From JAWWPG01 sp038254365 (GTDB lineage: Bacteria > Actinomycetota > Actinomycetes > Propionibacteriales > Nocardioidaceae): 64,000 nucleotides of DNA. The first letter of the stretch is position 1, and every line of letters starts with the position of its first letter. The notes under the pieces were generated by a model. That model saw only the letters and a list, made by a program, of their open reading frames with translations, did not search any database and had not been told where the DNA came from. A program made the position numbers and the translations under genes. Shown here one piece after another: positions 8,699 to 16,752 of this stretch. Location of the stretch: the NCBI GenBank assembly GCA_038254365.1, contig JBBSGI010000005.1, positions 29,655-93,654 on the forward strand, read 5' to 3'.

Positions 8699-9399
8699 GC
8701 GCCACCCTGCACCTCGACGATGTCCAGCTCACCATCGGAGAGCACCAGATCCTGCAGACGATGAGCCTGGTGTTCCATCCGGGCGAGGTCACGGCGGTGT
8801 CCGGACCCTCCGGGTCGGGCAAGACCACGGTGCTGTCGGTCGCGGGTGGACTACAACGGCCCACCCGGGGGAGTGCGTCGTTCGGCGACCTGCCGATGTG
8901 GCAGGGCGACGGCGACCCGCGTCACGACGTCGCCTTCGTGCTGCAGGTCTACGGCCTGGTGCCGATCCTCAGTGCCCGGGAGAACGTCGCGATCGCCCTC
9001 CGGGCTCGTGGGGTCGCCCCCGCAGAGGCGAACCAGACGGCCGACGACCAGCTGCGTCGCTTCCACATCGGCGATCTGGGCGAGCGGCAGGTGGAGGAGC
9101 TCTCGGGCGGTCAGATGCAGCGCGTCGCCTGCGCTCGGGGGTTCGCGGTCTCGCCCGCCATCCTCCTTGCCGACGAGCCGACGAGTGAGCTCGACGAGGG
9201 CAACCGCGAACACGTGATGGCCCAGCTACGCGAGGAGGCCGACCGCGGTTCGATCGTCGTCGTCGCGACCCACGACCCGGCAATTGTCGCATCTGTGGAC
9301 CGGCACTACGTCCTCGACGACGGCGTCCTGACCGACCACGTGGAGCCGGTCCGGGCACGCCATCGAGGGTCGGGGTCCACCGGCTTCGGCGGCGCCTGA
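8695..9399 (+). CDS. ABC transporter ATP-binding protein, second of pair
   Basis: A 234-residue ABC ATPase of the MacB/LolD type with Walker A GPSGSGKT, signature LSGGQMQR, Walker B AILLADEP and the H-loop histidine in VATHDP. Its start overlaps the stop of the preceding ATPase (ATGA) and its stop is immediately followed by the GTG of the first permease. Two different ATPases with two different permeases suggest a heteromeric complex, or two pairs encoded together. Confidence 0.9.
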   Translation: MSATLHLDDVQLTIGEHQILQTMSLVFHPGEVTAVSGPSGSGKTTVLSVAGGLQRPTRGSASFGDLPMWQGDGDPRHDVAFVLQVYGLVPILSARENVAIALRARGVAPAEANQTADDQLRRFHIGDLGERQVEELSGGQMQRVACARGFAVSPAILLADEPTSELDEGNREHVMAQLREEADRGSIVVVATHDPAIVASVDRHYVLDDGVLTDHVEPVRARHRGSGSTGFGGA

Positions 9400-9400
9400 C

Positions 9401-11716
9401 GTGATCTGGCGTGGGATCGGCGCTCGCCGGTTGCTCTCCCTGACGATCTTCGTCCTGGCGGCGCTGGTGGTGTCGGGAACCGTGGTCTCGGTCTCGTTCA
9501 GCCGGCTCACAGGCGTGTCCCGCGGGTCGGCCGGCGCGCTGGTGCTGCTGGGGTTCGTCGCGTTGGCCGTGCAGGCTGTCGAGTCCGTACGTCGCCGTGA
9601 GCCCGAGCTGGCGTTGGCCCGGCTCCGCGGACGGAGGGGGCTGCAGCTCCTGGTGTTCGCCGTCGCCGAACCCAGCGTGGTTGTCGTCGCTGGCGCGGCG
9701 ACCGGAGTGGTTGTCGGCTGGTTCGTGGCCAACGCAGTCGTGAGCGCCTGGCTACCTGCTGGCACCGGGGTCGGTCTGGGCCAGGACGAGTGGGTCGCGG
9801 TGGCTCTCGTCACCGCCGTCAGCCTGGGGCTCGTCGTCGCGTCGAGCTGGCGGATCGCGCGGGCGCCGTTGCTCGTGCAGCTGGGCGGCGCCCACCGGCC
9901 GCAAGCCGCGTCCCCGGTGGGACTGTTTCTCCAGCTGGTCCTGGTGCTCGGCGCCGTCGTCGCGATCTACCAGGCTCACGGGGCGGTGAGCTCTCGGGTC
10001 GACTGGGTCACCCTGGTGTCCCCGGCCATCGTCGGCCTCGCGGGTGGCCAGATCCTGATCTGGCTGGTTCATGCTCTGCTCGCTGTCGTGGTGCCTCGCA
10101 GCAGCGGTGCGCGGATCGGCTGGTTCATCACCGTGCGGCGCCTGCTGCGCAGGGCCGACAGTCTCGCCGTGGTCCGGATGGTGGTCGCGGCAGGTGTCGT
10201 GTTCGGCGTGGCTGCCAGCGCCTCCACGGCCGCAGAGACCTGGCGGGACGACCGCGCCCGCCTCCAGGTGGGCGCCCCCGTGAGCTATCCCGTCGAGGAC
10301 GGCGCGCTGCGGGCCTATGTCGCGGCTCTGCGCGCTGATCCGAAGGGGCGGTGGTTGTTGCCCGTCGTGTCCTACACCGCGTCGACCCAGGGGTCGGACC
10401 GGCGGGTTTTCGTGGCGTCCGACCGGTGGCGGTCGGTCGTCGGCGACTTCTACGCGAACAGGCCGGGCGCCGATCTGGCCGACAAGATCGGCAGACTCGC
10501 CGGCCCGCACACCGTTCGGGTCGGGTCCCGTGCGGAGATGTCAGCAACCGTGGGGTCGAGCTCGATCCGGGGGACCCGCCAGCTGAGGCTCAGCTTCCAG
10601 TACGTCGACGACCTCGGTGACACCAATGCGGCGTACCTGTCGCTTCGCCCAGGTGGTGGCTCCCCTGCCGGGCCCGGCCTCACCCGATTCTCGGCACCGC
10701 TCCCAGGCTGCCAGTTCGCCTGCGCGGTCTTCGAGGTAGACATCGAGGGGCTCACCCAGAAGCGGGGCCATCCACGGCCCCCCTTGCACCTGGTCGACGC
10801 GACGTTCGCGGGGGTGGAGATGTTCGGAGGAGCCGCCGGGATCCACCTCATCCCGGGTCACCAGTTCGGACTGCGGGTGGTCCGGGACGGGGCGTCCCTG
10901 CTCATCACGACATCGGGTTTCACGACGTCGGACGGCTGGTCGCTGGGCAGCTACCGGAGCTCCGCAGCCCTGCCCGCCCTGTCCACGGCCGGGGTGACCT
11001 CGGAGGTCAGTCACGGCAAGCAGACCGTCCTCGGAATCGACGGCGTTCCGCGCCGGGTATCCGTGCTCGCAGAGACGCCGGTGATCCCCTTCGTGGGCAC
11101 CCTCGGGAGGGTGGTCGACCTGCGCAGCGCCCTGCTCGGTTCCGGCGGCAGCATCCCGGAGACGCAGGCGATGGTCCTGGCGAGGTCGGACACGCCGTCG
11201 GCCATCCTTTCGGCGCTGCGCGCTACCCAGTCGGTGGGCCGGCCGTCGACGTACGCGCAGGTGGCGGACCGGCTCGGGCAGACGCCGCGCGCGCAGGGCA
11301 CCCGGCTGTATCTCCTGGTTGCCGTGTTTGCGGGCCTGATCGCCCTGGTCAGCATCGCCTCCACGATTGCGCAGCAGACCCGGGAACGGCGAAGGGAGGC
11401 GGCCAGCCTGCGCAGTGTCGGTGTGCGCGCTCGGGCGGTCGCTGGTGCCTACCGCGCGGAGGCGCTGCTGCTCGCGGTGATGACGCTTGTCGGTACGGCG
11501 GTTGCGGCCTGGGTGACCTGCCGGGTCCTGCTCGCGGCACTGCCACTGGTATCGGGATGGGCGTTCGCGCCTCCGCTCGACGCGGCACCGCGGACGTCGT
11601 TCATCGTGCTGGCGGCCCTTGTTGCGGGTGCCGTGGTGGGCCTCATCACCTACGTCGCGTTCCGCGGGGTCGGGCGGGCCTCGCCGCCGCGGATCCTGCG
11701 CGAGGACCCGCTATGA
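9401..11716 (+). CDS. FtsX-like ABC permease lacking first ectodomain
   Basis: A 771-residue membrane protein of the FtsX-like permease family. A first membrane helix (about 12-34) is followed almost at once by the next hydrophobic segments, so the large ectodomain usually found between helices 1 and 2 is absent. A large extracytoplasmic domain spans about 270-635, then the final membrane block with a short cytoplasmic coupling motif (ERRREAASLRSVGVRARAV) that contacts the ATPase. The ectodomain has a Cys pair (LPGCQFACAV). GTG start at 9401 abuts the ATPase stop; its stop overlaps the next permease by 4 bp. The partner permease has both ectodomains. Confidence 0.85.
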   Translation: MIWRGIGARRLLSLTIFVLAALVVSGTVVSVSFSRLTGVSRGSAGALVLLGFVALAVQAVESVRRREPELALARLRGRRGLQLLVFAVAEPSVVVVAGAATGVVVGWFVANAVVSAWLPAGTGVGLGQDEWVAVALVTAVSLGLVVASSWRIARAPLLVQLGGAHRPQAASPVGLFLQLVLVLGAVVAIYQAHGAVSSRVDWVTLVSPAIVGLAGGQILIWLVHALLAVVVPRSSGARIGWFITVRRLLRRADSLAVVRMVVAAGVVFGVAASASTAAETWRDDRARLQVGAPVSYPVEDGALRAYVAALRADPKGRWLLPVVSYTASTQGSDRRVFVASDRWRSVVGDFYANRPGADLADKIGRLAGPHTVRVGSRAEMSATVGSSSIRGTRQLRLSFQYVDDLGDTNAAYLSLRPGGGSPAGPGLTRFSAPLPGCQFACAVFEVDIEGLTQKRGHPRPPLHLVDATFAGVEMFGGAAGIHLIPGHQFGLRVVRDGASLLITTSGFTTSDGWSLGSYRSSAALPALSTAGVTSEVSHGKQTVLGIDGVPRRVSVLAETPVIPFVGTLGRVVDLRSALLGSGGSIPETQAMVLARSDTPSAILSALRATQSVGRPSTYAQVADRLGQTPRAQGTRLYLLVAVFAGLIALVSIASTIAQQTRERRREAASLRSVGVRARAVAGAYRAEALLLAVMTLVGTAVAAWVTCRVLLAALPLVSGWAFAPPLDAAPRTSFIVLAALVAGAVVGLITYVAFRGVGRASPPRILREDPL

Positions 11717-14700
11717 CAAGCCGCCTGGTGGGAGTCTGGTCACTGCTCGGGACCGGCATGCGCGGCCTGCGTTCGCGGTCGCTGCTCACCCTCGGGTCGA
11801 TCCTGCTTGCCGCCATCTCCGTCGGTGCCGCGGTGTTGGGCCCCATGTACCAGGCGGGTGCGGCCTCGTCGTACCTGGTGACGAGGCTGCGTTCGGAGCC
11901 GCCCTTCCTCACCGGCGTGGTCTTCGACTACCTGCCCGTGGGCACGCCCGCACCGGGAGCACCGGCGTATCCGAAGACTCCGCACGACGTTCCGGCGGCG
12001 CTGGCCGCGGCGCGTAAGCAGGCCGACGCCGAGCTGAACACCGAGTTCGCTCCGGCGAGCCTCGCCCTCTGGAGCCGACGGTTCACCGGGTTCCCGGGGC
12101 ACGACGGAGAGGCGGACCTGGTCTCCGCCAGCGGGGCATGCGACCATGTGCAACTGGTCGGACGTTGCCCAACCAAGGTGGGCGAGGCTCTGATCCTCAA
12201 GCACGACAGCAACTTCGCCCCCCTCCACGTCGGTGAGTCGGTGCAGCTGAACGGCCTGCGGACACCGATCACGATCGTCGGCACCTATGCTCCGCGGGCG
12301 GCGGATGAGGCATTCTGGTTCAACTTGCGAGACCTGGAGAGCGTGCCTCCCCAACCCTCCGGGGCTGGCGAAGGGTTGGGGCCGTACCACCCGGCGCCGC
12401 TGCTCGTGACGCCTCAGACGTTCGGCCAGCTGGACGGCGGCTCGTGGCACGTCCGGGCCACCCGTCGCCTCTCCGTCACACCGGAGACGACGCTCACCGA
12501 CGTTCAGCGCGCGACACATGCCGTGGGAAGGCTCGAGGCGTTCCAACGAGCACACCCCGGCGTGCCTTCGCCCGGTTCCCTCACCCCCGAGTTCGGCAAC
12601 TCGCTTGTCTCTGTCTCTCACGAGGTGCAGCTCCGGCGCTCGACGGCGCGCAGCACCGTCGCTCCCGCGGTGGTATCGGTCATTCTCGTTGCGCTGGTGC
12701 TCCTGCTCCGCCTGCTGTCTGCGGCGATGGGTCTGCGCAGGTCGGAGCTGGCGCTCGCCTCGATGCGCGGTTTCTCCCGACGGCAGATGTGGGTGCTGGG
12801 TCTGCTCGAACCCGTGCTGATGCTCGTCATCGCGACGCCCGTCGGCATCGTCGGTGGCTACCTGAGCGCGCGGGCGCTGGCCGGGGTCTGGCTCGTACCG
12901 GGGCTGCCGACGCCGTTGGGTCGCGCCAGTGTGATCGCCATGGCGGGGGTGGTGGTGGCGACGCTCGTGGTTGCGGCGTTGGTCGTGCGCGACTCGGTGA
13001 ACGAGCCACTCAGTGCGCAGATCGCTGGCGTTCGCCGCCCTGGCCGGTCCAGCCGTTGGGGACTGCTGCTGCGACTCGTCCTGGTGGCCGCCGCCGGCAC
13101 CGTCTTGGTGGCGACGCTCGCCTCGTCGAAGAGGTCCAGCCCGGACGCCACGGACCTGGTGCTGCCGATCCTACTCGCCGTCGCTGCCGGCCTGCTCACC
13201 ACGCTCGCGGCGCAGTCGTTGGCACGCTCCTGGGCCCGCTGGACCGGCGGCCGCCGGGGCGTCTTCAGCTATCTCGCCTCTCGCACGATCTCGCGACGAC
13301 GGGAGGGCACCCTGGTCATCCTGCCGTTGACCGCGGCACTTGCCATATCGGTGTTCGCAGCGGGCGTCTTCACCGCGGCGGCCGACTGGCGATCGAGCGA
13401 CGCGGCCACGGTGGTAGGCGCTGACCTCTCCTACTCGACGCAGCTCACCATGGACCAGGCGGTCGGTCTGACCCACCAGATCGACCCCAGCGGTAGGTGG
13501 CTGATGGCCGTCGCCGCGGAGTACGACGGCGCGCGGCAGACGCTGGTCATGGACACGCCGCGCCTTCCGCGGGTCGGGCTCTGGCCGAACAGCTGGACCC
13601 CGGGTCTGTCTGCTGCAGGCATCGCCGCCAGGCTCTCCGTCCATCGCCGGGGAGTCGAGCTCGTCGGATCGCGGGTGACCCTCACCATCGACAATGAGGT
13701 GTTTGCGGTCGCCAGGTCGCTCACGGTCAGTTTCGAGGTCACCAATGCCGACGGGTCGACGACGAGCGTGCTGTTGGGGCCCTTCCCCCCTGGCGTGTCA
13801 AGCGCTTCGGCCAGACTGCCGGGGTGCGTCGACGGCTGCCTGGTCAGGCGGATGAGCTTCGGTGGGCCTGCGGGCCTGACCCAGGCGATGCACGGCGAGG
13901 TGAAGATCACCAGCTTCCGGGTCGACGAGAAGCCCGTGCCGGCCGCGCTGGACCGGTCCTGGCGGGTGGCGACGCCGATCCTCAACGCCCCCGAGGGTGT
14001 CGCCGGCGAGCCCCGGGTGAGCGGTGGCACCCTCGTGGTCGAGCTCGATGCGAAGAGCGCGGAGGCGTTCGCGGCCGTCACGCCGGGTGACGTGCCGGCC
14101 GTGCGTCCGGTTGTCCTGGGGCGTGGTGCCCACCCGCGGGTGGTCAGGAGGATCGGCGGCGTGCTCCAAGTGCACGCCAGCAGCTTTGCCACGCTCGAGG
14201 TACGCCCGGTCGCCACTGCGGAGTCGATGCCCGTGCTCGGCCCCGCCGGTATGTTGATCGACTACACGATGCTCACCCGCGACGTGTCCATCGACGACTC
14301 GATCACCTTCGTCAGCATCCTGGCCCGTTCCGACACTCCGGCCAGCGTGGTCAGCGCCTTGGCCGACCACGGCATCACCCGCCCGCAGGAGCTGTCGACC
14401 ACCCGCGGCCTCCTCGACCAGGACGCCTTCGCCCTGGCGCTCAACCTCTATCTCGTGGTCACCGTCATCGTGCTCCTGCTGGCCCTGTCCGGACTCGGTG
14501 CCAACCTGGCGGTGCAGATGCCGGCCCGACGCCGAGACGCCGCATCCCTGCGGGTCGTCGGTCTCCGACGGCGCTCGATCATCGCGGCCGTCGTCGCCGA
14601 GTTCCTGGTCGTCCTCGGCTCAGCCGCGCTGGCCGGCATCGCGGCTGGGTCGCTCGCGCAGTACGTGGTCGTCCGGACCGTCACGCTCGGGTACGCCGAC

Positions 14701-14859
14701 ACCCAGCACACGCCGCGGCTGCTGCCCTCCCTCAACCTGGGCAGCGTGACGAGCCTGCTCGGGGCGGTGACGGCAGTGTTGGTGGTCGTCGCGATAGCGG
14801 TCGCCGCGCTGACCGTGCGCGGCGCCCGGACCGCCAGCCTTCGCGAGAACGGCCGCTAG
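11713..14859 (+). CDS. FtsX-like ABC permease, full-length with two ectodomains
   Basis: A 1048-residue permease. Helix 1 is at about 23-44, ectodomain 1 at about 48-310, then a membrane block with the coupling segment LRRSELALASMRGFSRRQ, ectodomain 2 at about 562-905 and a final membrane block with RRRDAASLRVVGLRRRS. Ectodomain 2 carries LPGCVDGCLV, like the Cys pair of its neighbour, so the two permeases are paralogues. The frame is open upstream inside the neighbour, but the ATG at 11713, overlapping the TGA of the first permease, is the coupled start. Substrate unknown: such pairs can extrude peptides or lipids, or work on the cell envelope. Confidence 0.88.
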   Translation: MTSRLVGVWSLLGTGMRGLRSRSLLTLGSILLAAISVGAAVLGPMYQAGAASSYLVTRLRSEPPFLTGVVFDYLPVGTPAPGAPAYPKTPHDVPAALAAARKQADAELNTEFAPASLALWSRRFTGFPGHDGEADLVSASGACDHVQLVGRCPTKVGEALILKHDSNFAPLHVGESVQLNGLRTPITIVGTYAPRAADEAFWFNLRDLESVPPQPSGAGEGLGPYHPAPLLVTPQTFGQLDGGSWHVRATRRLSVTPETTLTDVQRATHAVGRLEAFQRAHPGVPSPGSLTPEFGNSLVSVSHEVQLRRSTARSTVAPAVVSVILVALVLLLRLLSAAMGLRRSELALASMRGFSRRQMWVLGLLEPVLMLVIATPVGIVGGYLSARALAGVWLVPGLPTPLGRASVIAMAGVVVATLVVAALVVRDSVNEPLSAQIAGVRRPGRSSRWGLLLRLVLVAAAGTVLVATLASSKRSSPDATDLVLPILLAVAAGLLTTLAAQSLARSWARWTGGRRGVFSYLASRTISRRREGTLVILPLTAALAISVFAAGVFTAAADWRSSDAATVVGADLSYSTQLTMDQAVGLTHQIDPSGRWLMAVAAEYDGARQTLVMDTPRLPRVGLWPNSWTPGLSAAGIAARLSVHRRGVELVGSRVTLTIDNEVFAVARSLTVSFEVTNADGSTTSVLLGPFPPGVSSASARLPGCVDGCLVRRMSFGGPAGLTQAMHGEVKITSFRVDEKPVPAALDRSWRVATPILNAPEGVAGEPRVSGGTLVVELDAKSAEAFAAVTPGDVPAVRPVVLGRGAHPRVVRRIGGVLQVHASSFATLEVRPVATAESMPVLGPAGMLIDYTMLTRDVSIDDSITFVSILARSDTPASVVSALADHGITRPQELSTTRGLLDQDAFALALNLYLVVTVIVLLLALSGLGANLAVQMPARRRDAASLRVVGLRRRSIIAAVVAEFLVVLGSAALAGIAAGSLAQYVVVRTVTLGYADTQHTPRLLPSLNLGSVTSLLGAVTAVLVVVAIAVAALTVRGARTASLRENGR

Positions 14860-14921
14860 CCGGGTCGATCGGCACGACTATGTGCTGGTGCCGAGGCTCG
14901 TCCGCGAGCGAGGATGGCCGG

Positions 14922-15986
14922 ATGGAATGGAGCACCGACGTCGGGCAGGCGGACTGGATCCGGGCGCGGCTGTCTCCTTTCGACTCGGGCGTCGTCACCT
15001 CCGTGGTGCCCACCGGCTTCGAAGCGTACGCCCGCGTCCTCCACCCGGCCGCACGGGACGAGGGCGAGGAACAGGTACCGGTGCCCTGGTCGGACATCGC
15101 CTCGTGGAGCGGGCTGCCGCTGCTGCTCCACTCGCAGTTCCCGGACATCGCCCTGCCCGAACACCCGCCTCCGGGACCTGCCCCCTTCGACGCCGGCCCG
15201 CAGGAGGGCACCCTCGCAACGCCGTACGCCACCGCGCTGGTCGATATTCTGGCGGCGGGTTCCCACGCCCGGCCGTGGTGGTTCTGCGTATGGGAGGGAT
15301 TCGGGTGGGACACCTCGGTCATGGGCTGGGCACTCACGGACGAGGATGCGGGGGAGTTCCCGCTCCGTTACCGCGACGCGACTGCCCCGATCCCCGCCGA
15401 GCTCGAGGCGCTCCGCGTCGAGGTGGAAGCATTTCGGCCGAAGGACCCCGTGCCGCCCGACGTGCGCAACGGGCCGCGGGTGCGGCTGCCCCACCGGGAC
15501 CATCTGTTCTACCGGGGCGACCCCCGCGACGCGCTCGCCTTCGTGGCCCACCAGCACCAGACCGCCAACCTGTGGTGGCCGTCCGACCGCTCCTGGTGCG
15601 TGGCCACCGAGATCGACCTGGCATGGACCTACGTCGGCGGCCGCGAGCGGATCGTCACCGCGGTCATCTCCGATCCCCGGCTCGAGGCGCTCCGGGTTCC
15701 GCCCGACCTCAGTCACTGGTGGGCGGTTCCAGCCTGGGTGACCGCCCGCGCCGAGCAGGCGGCACGGGAGATCCGGCGAGACGGTCATGCCGTCTTGGAG
15801 ACGCCGTATGGAAGCCTGCGTGCCGCGGTGGCAACCGACCAGTTGGGGCAATGGCGGCTCAGGATTGCGCGCGGGGCGGATGGCACCCTGAGCACCGGGT
15901 CCTCGTCGACGTACTCACAGCGGCCGCCCGCGCACGACGAGCTGGTCCGCAGGCTCTCTCGCTCGGTGACGGAGCTGGTGCCGTAG
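14922..15986 (+). CDS. Uncharacterised actinobacterial protein
   Basis: A 354-residue soluble protein with no signal peptide or membrane helix and no domain I can name. It is unusually rich in Trp in aromatic clusters (ARPWWFCVWEGFGWDT, NLWWPSDRSW, HWWAVPAWV). The middle section resembles a substrate pocket facing a bulky ligand, but no catalytic motif stands out. The ATG at 14922 has GAGG 9 nt upstream; an earlier in-frame ATG at 14880 is less likely because the intervening residues look non-coding. It is a lone gene between the ABC operon and a MarR regulator. Confidence 0.65.
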   Translation: MEWSTDVGQADWIRARLSPFDSGVVTSVVPTGFEAYARVLHPAARDEGEEQVPVPWSDIASWSGLPLLLHSQFPDIALPEHPPPGPAPFDAGPQEGTLATPYATALVDILAAGSHARPWWFCVWEGFGWDTSVMGWALTDEDAGEFPLRYRDATAPIPAELEALRVEVEAFRPKDPVPPDVRNGPRVRLPHRDHLFYRGDPRDALAFVAHQHQTANLWWPSDRSWCVATEIDLAWTYVGGRERIVTAVISDPRLEALRVPPDLSHWWAVPAWVTARAEQAAREIRRDGHAVLETPYGSLRAAVATDQLGQWRLRIARGADGTLSTGSSSTYSQRPPAHDELVRRLSRSVTELVP

Positions 15987-15992
15987 GGCCGA

Positions 15993-15998
15993 TAGGGT
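15993..15998 (+). promoter_or_regulatory. -10 element of a leaderless promoter (MarR gene)
   Basis: TAGGGT ends 6 nt before the ATG at 16005, with no Shine-Dalgarno. This places transcription initiation at or next to the A of the start codon. Confidence 0.55.
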
Positions 15999-16004
15999 CA
16001 GCTC

Positions 16005-16511
16005 ATGGCTCGTCGCGAGCCGCTGCCGTTCGACCCCATCGACGAGGCAGCGCGGCAGTGGTCGTTGCGATGGGGCGCGGTCGACGGCATGCGGGCGGTC
16101 ACCAGCCTGATGCGCGCCCAGCAGCTCGTGCTGAGCGAGCTCGACGAGCTGCTCCGCGAGCACGGGTTGACCTTCGCCCGGTACGAAGCTCTCGTGCTGC
16201 TCACGTTCTCCCGCCGCGGCTCGCTGCCGCTGGGGAAGATGGGGGAGCGCCTGCAGGTCCATCCGACCTCGGTCACGTCGATCGTCCGCCGGCTTGAGGC
16301 GGCGGACCTGGTCAGCCGTCGTGACCACCCGACGGACCGTCGCACCGTGCTTGCCGAGATCACCGACTTGGGCCGGGAGCGGGTCGCCGCTGCGACCGAG
16401 GCGCTGGTGGCAGCGCACTTCGGCCTCGGCAGCCTCGGTGCGGTGGAGCTGCAGGCGATCTTCGACGTGCTGAGACCCGTGCGGCTAGCGGCGGGCGACT
16501 TCACAAAGTGA
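16005..16511 (+). CDS. MarR-family transcriptional regulator
   Basis: A 168-residue winged-helix regulator. The N-terminal dimerisation helices precede the DNA-binding core at about 60-125, with recognition region KMGERLQVHPTSVTSIVRRLEAADLVSR and the wing DHPTDRRTVLAEIT typical of MarR proteins. It acts as a dimer on palindromic operators and usually responds to small aromatic or acyl ligands. It lies directly upstream of the mutase gene in the same direction, 241 bp away, and a 24-bp palindrome sits in that gap. It is therefore a candidate regulator of the mutase, or of itself. Confidence 0.9.
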   Translation: MARREPLPFDPIDEAARQWSLRWGAVDGMRAVTSLMRAQQLVLSELDELLREHGLTFARYEALVLLTFSRRGSLPLGKMGERLQVHPTSVTSIVRRLEAADLVSRRDHPTDRRTVLAEITDLGRERVAAATEALVAAHFGLGSLGAVELQAIFDVLRPVRLAAGDFTK

Positions 16512-16752
16512 CCACGCCCTGGTGCGGTCTGCCTCTAGCTGGGTTTCCAACAAGCAGCGATGACGGTAGGCGACCAGGTCGGTTGCAGGTCTCGCGTCCG
16601 CCGCTGGTCACGGGCTGCAGGTCACGATCTGAGGCTGTTGGGCCGGCTGATGCGAGATGGAGAGTCTCGGGTTGGGTCTGAGGGGCCGGTCGGGTTACGC
16701 TTGGGCAGCAAGTAGTTGGACGTCCTACTACTTTGGCACTCTGGAGGCGACC
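16512..16752 (+). promoter_or_regulatory. Intergenic region upstream of mutase
   Basis: A 241-bp gap containing the mutase promoter. The only distinct structure I see is the near-perfect 24-bp palindrome close to its 3' end; the rest shows no coding or RNA feature I can support, and in particular no clear B12-box of a cobalamin riboswitch. Confidence 0.5.
16710..16733. promoter_or_regulatory. 24-bp near-perfect palindrome (putative operator)
   Basis: The left arm AAGTAGTTGGAC (16710-16721) and right arm GTCCTACTACTT (16722-16733) are complementary at 11 of 12 positions, centred between 16721 and 16722. The site ends 19 bp before the mutase ATG, where it would overlap the core promoter or the transcription start. 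Its form suits a dimeric repressor such as the neighbouring MarR protein, but the regulator is inferred. Confidence 0.65.

Noticed and set aside
16512..16752. Cobalamin riboswitch upstream of the B12-dependent mutase
   Set aside because: No B12-box or long structured leader is recognisable in the 241 bp.
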